Shown: positions 48,801 through 58,232, counted from the stretch's first letter. The stretch: 64,000 nt of DNA from Streptomyces olivaceoviridis (GCF_014650115.1 NZ_BMUI01000011.1:124001-188000); one strand, 5' to 3'. Numbers and translations: made by a program. The notes: generated from the letters alone by a model not told the origin.

Positions 48801-49595
48801 TCAACGCCGGGGCTCCCGGTTGAACTGCGCCTTGGACCACAGGTAACCCAGCACGGTCAGCACCAGGCACCAGGCGACGGCGAGCACCGCGTTCTTCGTG
48901 CCGATCCCGCTGCCGAGCAGCAGCCCGCGCAGGGTCTCGATGGCGGGCGAGAACGGCTGGTACTCGGCGAACCAGCGGAACCAGCCCGGCATGGCGTCCA
49001 CCGGCACGAAGGCGCTGGACAGGAACGGCAGCATCACCAGGGGCGTCCCGGTGTTGCTGGCCCCCTCGGGGTTGGGGCTCACCAGGCCGATGCCGACCGC
49101 GAGCCAGGTCAGCGCCAGGCTGACCAGCGCCATCAGCCCGGCCGCCGCGATCCACTCCAGCGGCGTCGCGTCGGGCCGGAAGCCGATGGCCAGGCCGATG
49201 CCCAGCAGCAGCACCAGGGCCATCAGCGTCTGGATGACGCTGCCGAACACGTGGCCGATCAGCACGGAGGCGCGGGAGATGGCCATGGTCCGGAACCGGG
49301 CCATGATGCCCTCGGTCATGTCGGTGGCCACCGACACGGCGGTGCCGAGCGAGGTCATGCTCACGGTCAGCAGCAGGATGCCGGGGACCAGGTAGGCGAC
49401 GTAGTCGGCGCGGTCCGCGTGTCCGCCGTTGATGCCGGCGCTCATCACGTCGCCGAAGACGTAGACGAAGAGCAGCAGCAGGATGACCGGGGTGAGCAGG
49501 AGGTTCAGGGTGAGGGAGGGGTAGCGGCGGGCGTGCAGCAGGTTGCGCCGCAGCATGGTGAGGTTGTCGCGGAAGGGCTGGCCGGCGGCGCTCAT
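48801..49595 (-). CDS. ABC-2 type permease, DrrB-like
   Basis: 264 residues with six membrane segments and the ABC-2 signature (MPLFFLSS-like: TPLVMLPFLSSAFVPVDAMPGWFRWFAEYQPFSPAIETLR). ATG 49595 overlaps the ATPase stop in ATGA. With the ATPase it forms an exporter of the daunorubicin-resistance (DrrAB) class, which pumps hydrophobic drugs or self-made metabolites out of the cell. Substrate unknown. Confidence 0.92.
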   Translation of the reverse strand: MSAAGQPFRDNLTMLRRNLLHARRYPSLTLNLLLTPVILLLLFVYVFGDVMSAGINGGHADRADYVAYLVPGILLLTVSMTSLGTAVSVATDMTEGIMARFRTMAISRASVLIGHVFGSVIQTLMALVLLLGIGLAIGFRPDATPLEWIAAAGLMALVSLALTWLAVGIGLVSPNPEGASNTGTPLVMLPFLSSAFVPVDAMPGWFRWFAEYQPFSPAIETLRGLLLGSGIGTKNAVLAVAWCLVLTVLGYLWSKAQFNREPRR

Positions 49596-50566
49596 CGGGC
49601 GGTCTCCTTGTCGGTGGACTGGGAAGGTACGGGGCTCGCGGTGAGGGCGAAGAACACGTCGTCCAGGTCGGGGGTGTGGACGGACAGCTCGTCGGCCTCG
49701 ATGCCGGCGGCGTCGAGCCAGTCGAGGACGGCGCGCAGTTCGCGCTGGCTTCCGTCGCTGGGGATCTGGAGGGTGAGCGCCTCGTCGTTCCGGGTGGCCT
49801 CGCGCAGCGCGATGGCCGCCCCTTCGTACGCCACCGGGTCGGCGAAGCGCAGCCGCACGTGCCCGCCGGGGACGAGCCGCTTGAGCTGCTCGGCGCTGCC
49901 GTCGGCGACGATCTTTCCTCCGTTGAGCACCGCGATGCGGTCGGCCAGCTGGTCGGCCTCCTCCAGGTACTGGGTGGTGAGGAAGACGGTCGTACCGCCG
50001 GAGACCAGTTCGCGGATGATCTGCCACATGGTGTGGCGGGAGCGCGGGTCGAGGCCGGTGGTCGGCTCGTCCAGGAAGATGATCCGCGGGCTGCCGACCA
50101 GGGTCATGGCGATGTCCAGGCGGCGCTTCATGCCGCCGGAGTAGGTGGAGGCGGGCTTCTTCGCGGCCTCGGTGAGGTCGAACCGTGCCAGCAGCTCGGC
50201 GGTGACGCGCCGTCCCTCGTGCTTGGAGAGGTGGTGCAGGTCCGCCATCAGGAGCATGTTCTCCTCGCCGGTGATCAGCCCGTCCACGGCGGAGAACTGA
50301 CCGGTGACCCCGATGGCGGCCCGCACCGCCTGCGCCTCGGCGGCGAGATCGTGCCCGGCGATCCGCGCCTGCCCGCCGTCGGGGGAGATCAGCGTGGACA
50401 GGATGCTGACCGCGGTGGTCTTGCCGGCACCGTTGGGTCCGAGGAGGGAGAAGACGGTGCCGGCGGGCACGTGGATGTCGATGCCGTCGAGGACGGTCTT
50501 GTCCCCGTAGGACTTGCGCAGCCCGGTGGCCGCGATGGCGAGTTCGTCTGCGTCCGTTGTCGTCAT
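49592..50566 (-). CDS. ABC transporter ATPase, DrrA-like
   Basis: 324 residues. Walker A LLGPNGAGKTTAV, signature YSGGMKRRLDIAMTL, Walker B RIIFLDEPTTGLD, and the DrrA-specific C-terminal domain ending in LDDVFFALT (LDDVFL motif). First gene of the exporter operon, coupled to the permease. The regulator 45527-48763 lies next to it. This pair is typical for actinobacterial multidrug or antibiotic export. Confidence 0.94.
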   Translation of the reverse strand: MTTTDADELAIAATGLRKSYGDKTVLDGIDIHVPAGTVFSLLGPNGAGKTTAVSILSTLISPDGGQARIAGHDLAAEAQAVRAAIGVTGQFSAVDGLITGEENMLLMADLHHLSKHEGRRVTAELLARFDLTEAAKKPASTYSGGMKRRLDIAMTLVGSPRIIFLDEPTTGLDPRSRHTMWQIIRELVSGGTTVFLTTQYLEEADQLADRIAVLNGGKIVADGSAEQLKRLVPGGHVRLRFADPVAYEGAAIALREATRNDEALTLQIPSDGSQRELRAVLDWLDAAGIEADELSVHTPDLDDVFFALTASPVPSQSTDKETAR

Positions 50567-51052
50567 GCCGCAGAGCGTGCGGCCCGGGCGGTTCAGCGTG
50601 ACTTCAACGCGGTTTCAGCCGGCCGGGGACGGCACCGGGGCGGTGAAACCCGCAGGTCGTTCGGCGGTCCGGGGCCATCGGACGGGCCCATCAGACCGGG
50701 GCCATCACACCCGGCCCATCGGACCGGAGCCATCAGACCGAGGCCACCGGACCGGGCCCTTCGGTCCAGGGCCATCACGCCGAGGCCACCGGACCGGGCC
50801 CTTCGGTCCAGGGCCATCACGCCGAGGCCATCGGCCGGGGGGCGTCCGGAGCCGCCGCCGCCGTCAGCTCTTCGCCATCGGCTCCGCGCAACCCGAGTAC
50901 CCCGCGGGCCGTTCTCCGTTCCCCGAGTACCCCGCGGACCGTGCCCCGGGCACCCCGACGGACCGGTGGACCAGTGGACCGGTGGGCCGGTGCGGCCGGT
51001 GCGGCCGGTGCGGCCGAGTAGCCCGGCGCGGCCGGGATCTAGGCTTCCAGAC
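50567..51052. repeat. GC-rich repeat region between the exporter and nadE
   Basis: 486 bp without a gene. Its core is a 42-bp unit repeated twice exactly (50739-50780 and 50781-50822) plus the start of a third, preceded by degenerate GGCCATC-GACCGG units from about 50670. Further right are paired CCCCGAGTACCCCGCGG units (about 50893 and 50924) and GGTGCGGCC triplets at about 50990-51015. The exporter and nadE promoters must lie at the edges. Confidence 0.8.
51040..51045 (+). promoter_or_regulatory. -10 box of probable leaderless transcript (nadE)
   Basis: TAGGCT lies seven bases before ATG 51053; no ribosome-binding site. Confidence 0.5.
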
Positions 51053-53119
51053 ATGAAGGAAGCCCCGTTGAACTTCTGGTCGCTCTACAGCCACGGCTTC
51101 GCGCGGATCGCCGCGTGCACCGGCCACACCGTCATCGCCGACCCGCAGGCCAACGCCGAGTCGGTCCTGCGCCTGGCGCGCCGATGCGCGGACGAGGGCG
51201 TCGCCGTCGCCGTCTTCCCCGAGCTGGGCCTGACCGGCTACTCGATCGAGGACCTGCTGCTCCAGGACGCGCTGCTCGACCAGGTCGAGGCGGCGCTGCG
51301 GACCATCGTGGCCGGGTCGGCGGAGCTGCTGCCGGTGCTGGTCGTCGGCGCCCCGCTGCGCCACCGCCACCGGATCTACAACTGCGCGGTGCTCGTGCAC
51401 CGCGGCCGGATCCTCGGTGTCGTACCGAAGTCGTACCCGCCGAACTACCGCGAGTTCTACGAGCGCCGGCAGATCGCCGACGGGCACGACGAGCGGGGCG
51501 GGACCATCCGGGTCGCGGGTGCCGAGGCGCCGTTCGGGGTGGACCTGCTGTTCGCGGCCGAGGACGTGCCGGGGCTCGTGCTGCACACCGAGATCTGCGA
51601 GGACATGTGGGTGCCGGTGCCGCCGAGCGCGGAGGCCGCCCTCGCCGGGGCGACCGTGCTGGTGAACCTCTCGGGCAGCCCGATCACGGTCGGCCGGGCC
51701 GAGGACCGCAAGCTGCTGTGCCGCTCGGCGTCCTCCCGCTGCCTCGCCGCGTACGTCTACGCGGCGGCGGGCCTCGGCGAGTCGACCACCGACCTGTCCT
51801 GGGACGGGCAGACCATGATCTACGAGAACGGGGTGCTGCTCGCCGAGACCGACCGCTTCCCGCTCGGCGACCAGTACGCGGTCGCCGACGTGGACCTCGA
51901 CCTGCTGCGGCAGGAGCGGCACCGGATGGGCACCTTCGACGACAACCGCCGGGCCCACGCCGCCCGGACCGGTGACTTCCGGACCGTCTCCTTCGACCTG
52001 GACCCGCCGCTCACCGACCTCGGGCTGCGCCGGCGCGTGGAGCGGTTCCCGTTCGTGCCCGCCGACCCCGAACGGCTCGCCCTGGACTGCTACGAGGCCT
52101 ACAACATCCAGGTCGCCGGGCTCCAGCAGCGGCTCGCGGCGATCGGCGGCCCGAAGGTCGTCATCGGCGTGTCCGGCGGTCTGGACTCCACGCACGCGCT
52201 GATCGTCGCCGCCCGGGCGATGGACCGCGCGGGCCGGCCGCGCGGCGACATCCTGGCCTTCACCCTGCCGGGCTTCGCCACCAGCGACCACACCAAGGAC
52301 AACGCGCACAAGCTGATGCGGGCGCTCGGCGTCACCGCGGCCGAGCTGGACATCACGCCGACCGCGCGGCTGATGCTGAAGGAGATCGGCCACCCGTTCG
52401 CCTCCGGGGAGCCGGTGTACGACGTCACCTTCGAGAACGTGCAGGCCGGCCTGCGCACCGACTACCTGTTCCGGCTGGCCAACCAGCGCGGCGGCATCGT
52501 CCTCGGCACCGGGGACCTCTCCGAGCTGGCGCTCGGCTGGTCCACGTACGGCGTCGGCGACCAGATGAGCCACTACAACGTCAACTCGGGGGTGCCGAAG
52601 ACCTTCATCCAGCACCTGATCCGCTGGGTGATCAACAGCGGCCAGTTCGACGAGGAGACCGGCGGGATCCTGGCCGCGATCCTGGACACCGAGATCAGCC
52701 CGGAGCTGGTGCCGGGCGAGGAGATGCAGTCCACCGAGTCGAAGATCGGCCCGTACGCGCTGCACGACTTCACCCTCTTCCAGGTGCTGCGCTACGGCTT
52801 CCGGCCCTCCAAGATCGCCTTCCTGGCCTGGCACGCCTGGCACGACGCGAAGTCCGGCGCCTGGCCGCCGAACTTCCCCGAGGCCAAGCGGGTGGCGTAC
52901 GACCTGCCGGAGATCCGGCACTGGCTGGAGGTGTTCTGCCGCCGCTTCTTCGCGTTCTCGCAGTTCAAGCGCTCGGCCATGCCGAACGGCCCGAAGGTGT
53001 CGGCGGGCGGCTCCCTCTCCCCGCGCGGCGACTGGCGGGCCCCCTCGGACGGCAACGCGGAGGTGTGGCTCAGGGACCTCGCCCGCTTCGACTTCGACAC
53101 CGCGGCGGCCGACCGGTAG
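51053..53119 (+). CDS. nadE: Glutamine-dependent NAD+ synthetase
   Basis: 688 residues, as in other actinobacteria (mycobacterial enzyme 679). The N-terminal nitrilase-like glutaminase has the Glu-Lys-Cys triad: Glu in FPELGLTGYS, Lys in VPKSYPPNYRE and Cys in TEICEDMWVP. The C-terminal synthetase has the ATP-binding SGGLDST loop in GVSGGLDSTHAL. It makes NAD+ from deamido-NAD+, ATP and glutamine, ammonia being channelled between the sites. Monocistronic, with a likely leaderless mRNA. Confidence 0.95.
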   Translation: MKEAPLNFWSLYSHGFARIAACTGHTVIADPQANAESVLRLARRCADEGVAVAVFPELGLTGYSIEDLLLQDALLDQVEAALRTIVAGSAELLPVLVVGAPLRHRHRIYNCAVLVHRGRILGVVPKSYPPNYREFYERRQIADGHDERGGTIRVAGAEAPFGVDLLFAAEDVPGLVLHTEICEDMWVPVPPSAEAALAGATVLVNLSGSPITVGRAEDRKLLCRSASSRCLAAYVYAAAGLGESTTDLSWDGQTMIYENGVLLAETDRFPLGDQYAVADVDLDLLRQERHRMGTFDDNRRAHAARTGDFRTVSFDLDPPLTDLGLRRRVERFPFVPADPERLALDCYEAYNIQVAGLQQRLAAIGGPKVVIGVSGGLDSTHALIVAARAMDRAGRPRGDILAFTLPGFATSDHTKDNAHKLMRALGVTAAELDITPTARLMLKEIGHPFASGEPVYDVTFENVQAGLRTDYLFRLANQRGGIVLGTGDLSELALGWSTYGVGDQMSHYNVNSGVPKTFIQHLIRWVINSGQFDEETGGILAAILDTEISPELVPGEEMQSTESKIGPYALHDFTLFQVLRYGFRPSKIAFLAWHAWHDAKSGAWPPNFPEAKRVAYDLPEIRHWLEVFCRRFFAFSQFKRSAMPNGPKVSAGGSLSPRGDWRAPSDGNAEVWLRDLARFDFDTAAADR

Positions 53120-53149
53120 CCGGGGCCGGTGCCGGTGGCCGGTACCGGC

Positions 53150-53496
53150 TCAGGTGTTCCAGGTCTCGTCGTAGGGGTCGCGCGGTGCCGGGACCGGACG
53201 GCTGGAGGTGACCCTCAGGTAGGGGATGGGGCCGTCGTTGACCGGGTCGTGGGTGAGCCCGGGGGCGTACGCGCCGTCACCTCCAGCCAGGCGTCCGGGC
53301 GGAGGACCGGCGGCAGCGCGCCGGTCAGCGCGATCTTCACCGGCTGGGCGTCCGCGGCACAGCAGTTGAGGGCCATGCGGACCAGGTAGGGCCGGCCCGC
53401 GTGGTCCAGGGCCAGGAAGCCGGTGACCCGGACGGCACGGCGGTTCCGGCGCGGGCGTTCAGACCGTTGCTGGAACCACTCGACTCCTTGGTGCAC
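53150..53496 (-). pseudogene. C-terminal remnant of a TIGR03943/DUF1980 protein
   Basis: The minus strand encodes VTGFLALDHAGRPYLVRMALNCCAADAQPVKIALTG ... RPDAWLEVTA, then, in another frame, YAPGLTHDPVNDGPIPYLRV ... PRDPYDETWNT and stop. Together this is the C-terminal domain of YcgQ-like TIGR03943 proteins, which partner a DUF318 permease. One base is missing around 53280, and the N-terminal membrane domain and the permease are both absent, so the gene is dead. Its 5' side ends where the RCK gene begins on the other strand. Confidence 0.75.
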
Positions 53497-53507
53497 TCTT
53501 TTCCCTC

Positions 53508-55391
53508 GTGGCGAGCGTTCCGTATCAAGGGGGGCCGGCGTCTCCGCCGGCGCACATGGTGGTGTGCGGTGACGACGGGCTCGCGCACCGGCTGGCCGCC
53601 GAGTTGCGCGGGGTCTACGGCGAACAGGTCACCCTCGTCGTGCCACCGAACGAGCGCACCGTCCGGCCCCCGGTGGTCGGCCGTGCCCGGTCCGCGTCGG
53701 CGGCGCTGTTCGACCGCGTGGTCAGCGCCGCCGTGGGCACCGTCGGCCGCTCCGGCACGGGCGGGCAGCCCGCCGGCGCCACGGCCGGCCAACACCCGGA
53801 CGGGGAAGGGGTGCTGGAGGCCGCCGAGCTGACCGAGGCGGTGCTCGCCGAGGCCGGGGTGGCCCGGGCCGCCGCGCTGGCCCTGGTGTACGACGACGAC
53901 GAGACCAACATCCGGGCCGCCCTGACCGCCCGCCGGCTCAACCCCCGGCTGCGGCTCGTCCTGCGGCTCTACAACCGGCGGCTGGGCCAGCACATCGAGG
54001 AACTCCTCGACCAGGCCGCCTCGTTGGCCGCGGGGGACGACGACGGTCCCGGCACCGCCGCCGAGGCCTCCACCACCGTGCTGTCCGACGCCGACACCGC
54101 CGCACCCGCGCTGGCCGCCACCGCCGTCGCCGGCACGAGCAGGGTCGTCCAGACCGAGGGCCTGCTGCTGCGGGCCGTGGAACGGCCGCTGCCCGGGGAC
54201 GGCCCCGGCACCGGGCTGTACACGCTCGCCCTGCTCTCGGGCGGCGACCCGGCCGGCACCGACGGCCCCTACGGCGCCGGGGAACAGCAGCCCCGGCTGC
54301 TCCCCGACGACGAGGAGGTCCGGCAGGCCGCCGGGCGGCAGGCCGTGGTGCTGGAACACGTCTCCGCCCCGGCCGGTGGCGAGTCCGCCGCGCCCGCCCG
54401 TCGCGCGATGACCGGCGTACCACCGCTCGGCTCCCTGTTCTCCCGGCGGCTGCGCTGGTCCCTGGCCGTGCTCGCCGGCTGCGTGGTGGGCCTCGCGGTC
54501 GCCCTGTGGCTGGTCACCGGCATCCATCCGCTGCGCGCCTTCTACATCACCCTCCTCGACCTGTTCGCGATCGACGATCCGGCCCTCAGGGAACCCCTGG
54601 GCCGCCAGCTCCTCCAACTCCTCTCCGCGCTCGTCGGGTTGCTGCTGCTGCCGTTGCTGCTGGCCGCCGCGCTGGAGGCGTTCGGCACCTTCCGCACCGC
54701 CTCCGCCCTGCGCAAGCCGCCGCGCGGCCTGAGCGGCCATGTCGTCCTGCTCGGGCTCGGCAAGATCGGTACGCGGGTGCTGACCCGGCTGCGGGAACTG
54801 AACATCCCGGTGGTGTGCGTCGAGTCCGACCCGGAGGCGCGCGGGCTCGCCACCGCCCGCCGGCTGCGGGTGCCGGTGGTGCTCGGGGACGTCACCCAGG
54901 AAGGCGTCCTGGAGGCCGCCCAGATCCAACGGGCCCAGGCCCTGCTCGCGGTGACCAGCTCCGACACCACCAACCTGGAGGCCGTGCTCTACGCGCGGAC
55001 CGTACGGCCCGATCTGCGGGTGGTGCTACGGCTGTACGACGACGACTTCGCCACCGCCGTCTACCGCACCCTCCGCACCGCCTACCCGCAGGCGCTGACC
55101 CGGAGCCGGAGCGTCACCCACCTGGCCGCCCCGGCGTTCGCCGGGGCCATGCTGGGGCGACAGGTGCTCGGGGCCGTCGCCGTGGAGCGGAGGGTGCTGC
55201 TGTTCGCCGCGGTGGACGTGGACGGGCATCCCCAGCTGGAGGGCCGCACCGTGCGGGAGGCCTTCCGGGCCGGGTCCTGGCGGGTACTGGCGCTGCTGGG
55301 CCGCGCCGACACCTCTTCCTCCCATGTGCTGGCGAAGGGCGACCGGGTGGTCGTCGCCGCCACCCGGAGAGGCCTCGCGGAGCTGCGCTGA
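53508..55391 (+). CDS. RCK/TrkA-N-domain channel-like protein (CASTOR/POLLUX-like)
   Basis: 627 residues. Two NAD-binding RCK domains (residues about 15-200 with MVVCGDDGLAHRLAAELRG, and 408-560 with HVVLLGLGKIGTRVLTRL) flank a membrane part with two segments near 310-335 and 360-390. The two-RCK, few-helix layout matches bacterial relatives of ion channels with cytosolic gating rings. No TVGYG-like selectivity filter is seen between the helices, so potassium conduction is doubtful. Start GTG 53508 has no good ribosome-binding site; ATG 53556 is an alternative. Confidence 0.8.
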   Translation: MASVPYQGGPASPPAHMVVCGDDGLAHRLAAELRGVYGEQVTLVVPPNERTVRPPVVGRARSASAALFDRVVSAAVGTVGRSGTGGQPAGATAGQHPDGEGVLEAAELTEAVLAEAGVARAAALALVYDDDETNIRAALTARRLNPRLRLVLRLYNRRLGQHIEELLDQAASLAAGDDDGPGTAAEASTTVLSDADTAAPALAATAVAGTSRVVQTEGLLLRAVERPLPGDGPGTGLYTLALLSGGDPAGTDGPYGAGEQQPRLLPDDEEVRQAAGRQAVVLEHVSAPAGGESAAPARRAMTGVPPLGSLFSRRLRWSLAVLAGCVVGLAVALWLVTGIHPLRAFYITLLDLFAIDDPALREPLGRQLLQLLSALVGLLLLPLLLAAALEAFGTFRTASALRKPPRGLSGHVVLLGLGKIGTRVLTRLRELNIPVVCVESDPEARGLATARRLRVPVVLGDVTQEGVLEAAQIQRAQALLAVTSSDTTNLEAVLYARTVRPDLRVVLRLYDDDFATAVYRTLRTAYPQALTRSRSVTHLAAPAFAGAMLGRQVLGAVAVERRVLLFAAVDVDGHPQLEGRTVREAFRAGSWRVLALLGRADTSSSHVLAKGDRVVVAATRRGLAELR

Positions 55392-55409
55392 CGCTGGGGC
55401 CTGCCTGTC

Positions 55410-57236
55410 CTAGGCCGGCAGGTGCCGTGCCGCGAATTCCAGTTCCAGTCTCACCTGCTTGATCCGCTCGTCCACCACCAGTGAGCCGTGGCCCGCGTCG
55501 TACCGGTACACCTCGTGGACCGCGCCCCGGGTCTCCAGTCTCTTGACGTAGTTGTCGATCTGGCGGATCGGGCAGCGCGGGTCGTTGACGCCCGCCGAGA
55601 TGTGGACGGGAGCCTTGACCTGGTCGACGTACGTCAGCGGGGAGGACGCCTCGAAGCGCTCCGGGACCTCCTCCGGGGTGCCGCCCAGCAGGGTGCGGTC
55701 CATGGCCTTCAGGGACTCCATCTCGTCGTGGTACGCGGTGACGTAGTCCGCGACGGGCACCACCGCGATGCCCAGCGCCCAGGCCTCCGGCTGGGTGCCG
55801 ACGCCGAGCAGGGTCAGATAGCCGCCCCAGGAGGCGCCGGTCAGGATCAGGCGGGCGGGGTCGGCGAGACCGGAGGAGACCGCCCAGTCGCGCACCGCCG
55901 CCACGTCCTCCAGCTCGATCAGGCCGACCCGGTGCTTGAGGGCGTCCGTCCAGGCGCGGCCGTAGCCGGTGGAGCCGCGGTAGTTGATGCGGACGACCGC
56001 GTAGCCGTGGTCCACCCAGGCGGCCGGGCCGGCGGCGAAGGAGTCGCTGTCGTGCCAGGTCGGGCCGCCGTGCAGGTCGAAGACGGTGGGGAGGGGACCG
56101 GTGGCGCCCGCCGGCTTCTGGATCAGGGCGTGGATCCGGCCGCCGGGGCCCTCCACCCACACGTCCTCCACCGGCACCGACGCCGGGCACGCCATGCCCG
56201 GCGGGTCCAGCACCACACCGCCGGCCGTGGAGCGGACCGCCGGGGGCTCGGCGGCCGACGACCACAGGTACTCCACGCTGCCGTCGGGGCGGGCGGTCGC
56301 GCCGGAGACCGTGCCGGGCGGGGTGGGGATGCGGGTCAGCTCGCGGGCCGCCACGTCGTAGCGGAACAGCTCGCTGCGGGCCTCGAAGCCGTGGACGATG
56401 AGCAGGGCCGAACCGTCCGGGTACCACTCGGCGCTGACGTCACCGGGCAGGTCAAGGGCCAGGTCGGTCTCCGCCCCCGTGGCCACGTCCCACACCAGCG
56501 GCTCCCAGCGGCCCCGGCGCTGGTGGCCGATGAGCAGCCGGGTGTCGCCGTCGACCGGGGCGAAGCCCAGCACCTCCAGGCCCAGCTCCTCGGTGCCGCC
56601 CTTGGTGTCGTCCAGCTCGGCGACCGTCGTGCCGTCCGGGCGGAGCACCCGCAGGGCCGCGTGCATGGCGTCGCCGTGCTCGGTGTGCTCCACGGCGATC
56701 AGGGAGCCGTCGTGCGAGAGGTCGCCGACGCCCGCCGACTCGCGGTGGCGGTAGATCTCCGCCGGGTCCGCGCCCTCGCGGGCCAGGTGGATCGTCGTGC
56801 CCTCCTCGTCCGTGGAGCGGCCGACGACCGCCGTGCGGCCGTCGCGGGACAGGGCGAGGCCGGCCGGGTAGGACGGGTCGAGACCGGGCACGGCCGGCTC
56901 GTCCGGGCCGCCCGTGAAGGGCTGGCGGCGCCAGATGCCGAACTCGTCGCCGTCCTTGTCGTCGAACCACCAGATCCACGCGCCGTCCGGGGAGAGCACG
57001 CCGTCCGTCGTGCCGTTCGGCCGGGCCGTCGCCTGCCGCTGCTCGCCCGTCGCCCGGTCCCAGGCGTACAGCTCGTACGTCCCCGTCGCGTTCGACACGA
57101 ACAGGGAGTGGTCCGGCGCGTCCTCCGCCCAGTCGGGCAGCGACACCCGCGGCGCCCGGAAGCGCTTCTCCCAGTCCGGCATGTCCGGTGTGTGCTGCGT
57201 GCTCGGCGTACTGCTCTCGTTCATGGCCCCAGTCAT
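55410..57236 (-). CDS. S9 family peptidase (prolyl oligopeptidase-like)
   Basis: 608 residues (start ATG 57236; ATG 57224 also possible). The N-terminal ~340 residues form a beta-propeller with TolB/DPP-like repeats (GTYELYAWDRATGEQRQ, LSPDGAWIWW, LSRDGRTAVV). The C-terminal alpha/beta hydrolase has the triad: Ser in LTGASWGGYLTL, Asp in NDPRCPIRQ and His in DAGHGSLV. It cleaves short peptides in the cytoplasm; no signal peptide. Divergent from the methyltransferase gene with a 70-bp gap. Confidence 0.92.
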   Translation of the reverse strand: MTGAMNESSTPSTQHTPDMPDWEKRFRAPRVSLPDWAEDAPDHSLFVSNATGTYELYAWDRATGEQRQATARPNGTTDGVLSPDGAWIWWFDDKDGDEFGIWRRQPFTGGPDEPAVPGLDPSYPAGLALSRDGRTAVVGRSTDEEGTTIHLAREGADPAEIYRHRESAGVGDLSHDGSLIAVEHTEHGDAMHAALRVLRPDGTTVAELDDTKGGTEELGLEVLGFAPVDGDTRLLIGHQRRGRWEPLVWDVATGAETDLALDLPGDVSAEWYPDGSALLIVHGFEARSELFRYDVAARELTRIPTPPGTVSGATARPDGSVEYLWSSAAEPPAVRSTAGGVVLDPPGMACPASVPVEDVWVEGPGGRIHALIQKPAGATGPLPTVFDLHGGPTWHDSDSFAAGPAAWVDHGYAVVRINYRGSTGYGRAWTDALKHRVGLIELEDVAAVRDWAVSSGLADPARLILTGASWGGYLTLLGVGTQPEAWALGIAVVPVADYVTAYHDEMESLKAMDRTLLGGTPEEVPERFEASSPLTYVDQVKAPVHISAGVNDPRCPIRQIDNYVKRLETRGAVHEVYRYDAGHGSLVVDERIKQVRLELEFAARHLPA

Positions 57237-57307
57237 GCGCCCATAGTGCCTGGCCGCGCCGACAATTGGGTGGCGGGTGCGCACAGCCTGTGGATAACTT
57301 CCGCGGC

Positions 57308-58198
57308 ATGAGCGTCTCCGCCACTTCTCCGTCCACACCCGAGGGACCGTCGTTCCCGTCGGCGCCCGAGCACTCGTCCCCGTCCGTCCCCGAAGGCTGG
57401 CGCGAGGACAACAAGGCCATGTGGGACGAGAGGGTGCCCCTCCACGTCGCCGGACCCTTCTACGACCTCGAAGGCTTCCGCACCCGCCGGGACGACCTGC
57501 GGGACTTCGAGCGGGCGGAGGTCGGGGACGTCAGCGGGAAGTCGCTGCTGCACCTCCAGTGCCACATCGGCACCGACACCCTCTCCTGGCTCCACCGCGG
57601 CGCCGCACGCGTCGTCGGCCTGGACTTCTCCGCACCCGCGGTGGAGGCGGCCCGCACGCTCGCCGCCGACCTCGGGTACGGCCCCGACCGGGCCGCCTTC
57701 GTCACCAGTGACGTGTACGACGCGGCCGGGGCCGTGCCCGAGCCGTCGTACGACATCGTCTACACCGGGCTGGGCGCCCTGTGCTGGCTGCCGGACCTCG
57801 GGCGCTGGGCACGGACGGCCGCCTCCCTCGTCGCGCCCGGCGGCTTCCTCTACCTCGCCGAGTTCCATCCGATCACCGAGACCCTGGACGACGAGACCGG
57901 CACCCGGATCGTGCGCGACTACTTCACCCGGGACGCGCAGGTGTGGAACGAACCGGGCACCTACGCCGACCTGGACGCCGTCACCGTCCACAACCGCAGC
58001 GTGGAGTGGCAGCACTCGCTCGGGGACGTGGTCTCCGCGCTCGCCGCGGCCGGGCTGCGCATCGAGTTCCTGCACGAGCACGACGTGTCGCTCTTCCCGC
58101 GCTTCGGGAACTTCGAGGTGCGCGACGGCTACCACAGGTTCCCGGCGGGCCATCCGCGCATCCCGCTGCTCTACTCCCTGAGGGCGAGCAAGGGCTGA
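57308..58198 (+). CDS. Class I SAM-dependent methyltransferase
   Basis: 296 residues. After a Ser/Pro-rich start the methyltransferase motifs appear: motif I LLHLQCHIGTDTLSW (acidic-glycine variant), VVGLDFSAPAVEAA, SYDIVYTGLGALCWLPD and LVAPGGFLYLAEFHP. Such UbiE-like enzymes methylate small molecules; the substrate is unknown. No ribosome-binding site close to ATG 57308. Confidence 0.87.
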   Translation: MSVSATSPSTPEGPSFPSAPEHSSPSVPEGWREDNKAMWDERVPLHVAGPFYDLEGFRTRRDDLRDFERAEVGDVSGKSLLHLQCHIGTDTLSWLHRGAARVVGLDFSAPAVEAARTLAADLGYGPDRAAFVTSDVYDAAGAVPEPSYDIVYTGLGALCWLPDLGRWARTAASLVAPGGFLYLAEFHPITETLDDETGTRIVRDYFTRDAQVWNEPGTYADLDAVTVHNRSVEWQHSLGDVVSALAAAGLRIEFLHEHDVSLFPRFGNFEVRDGYHRFPAGHPRIPLLYSLRASKG

Positions 58199-58232
58199 CC
58201 CAAGGCATGGACGCCGGGGTGGGCGCCGTACC

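Noticed and set aside
50739..50830. Possible CRISPR or IS end
   Set aside because: Perfect head-to-tail 42-bp repeat without spacers, terminal inverted repeats or transposase.
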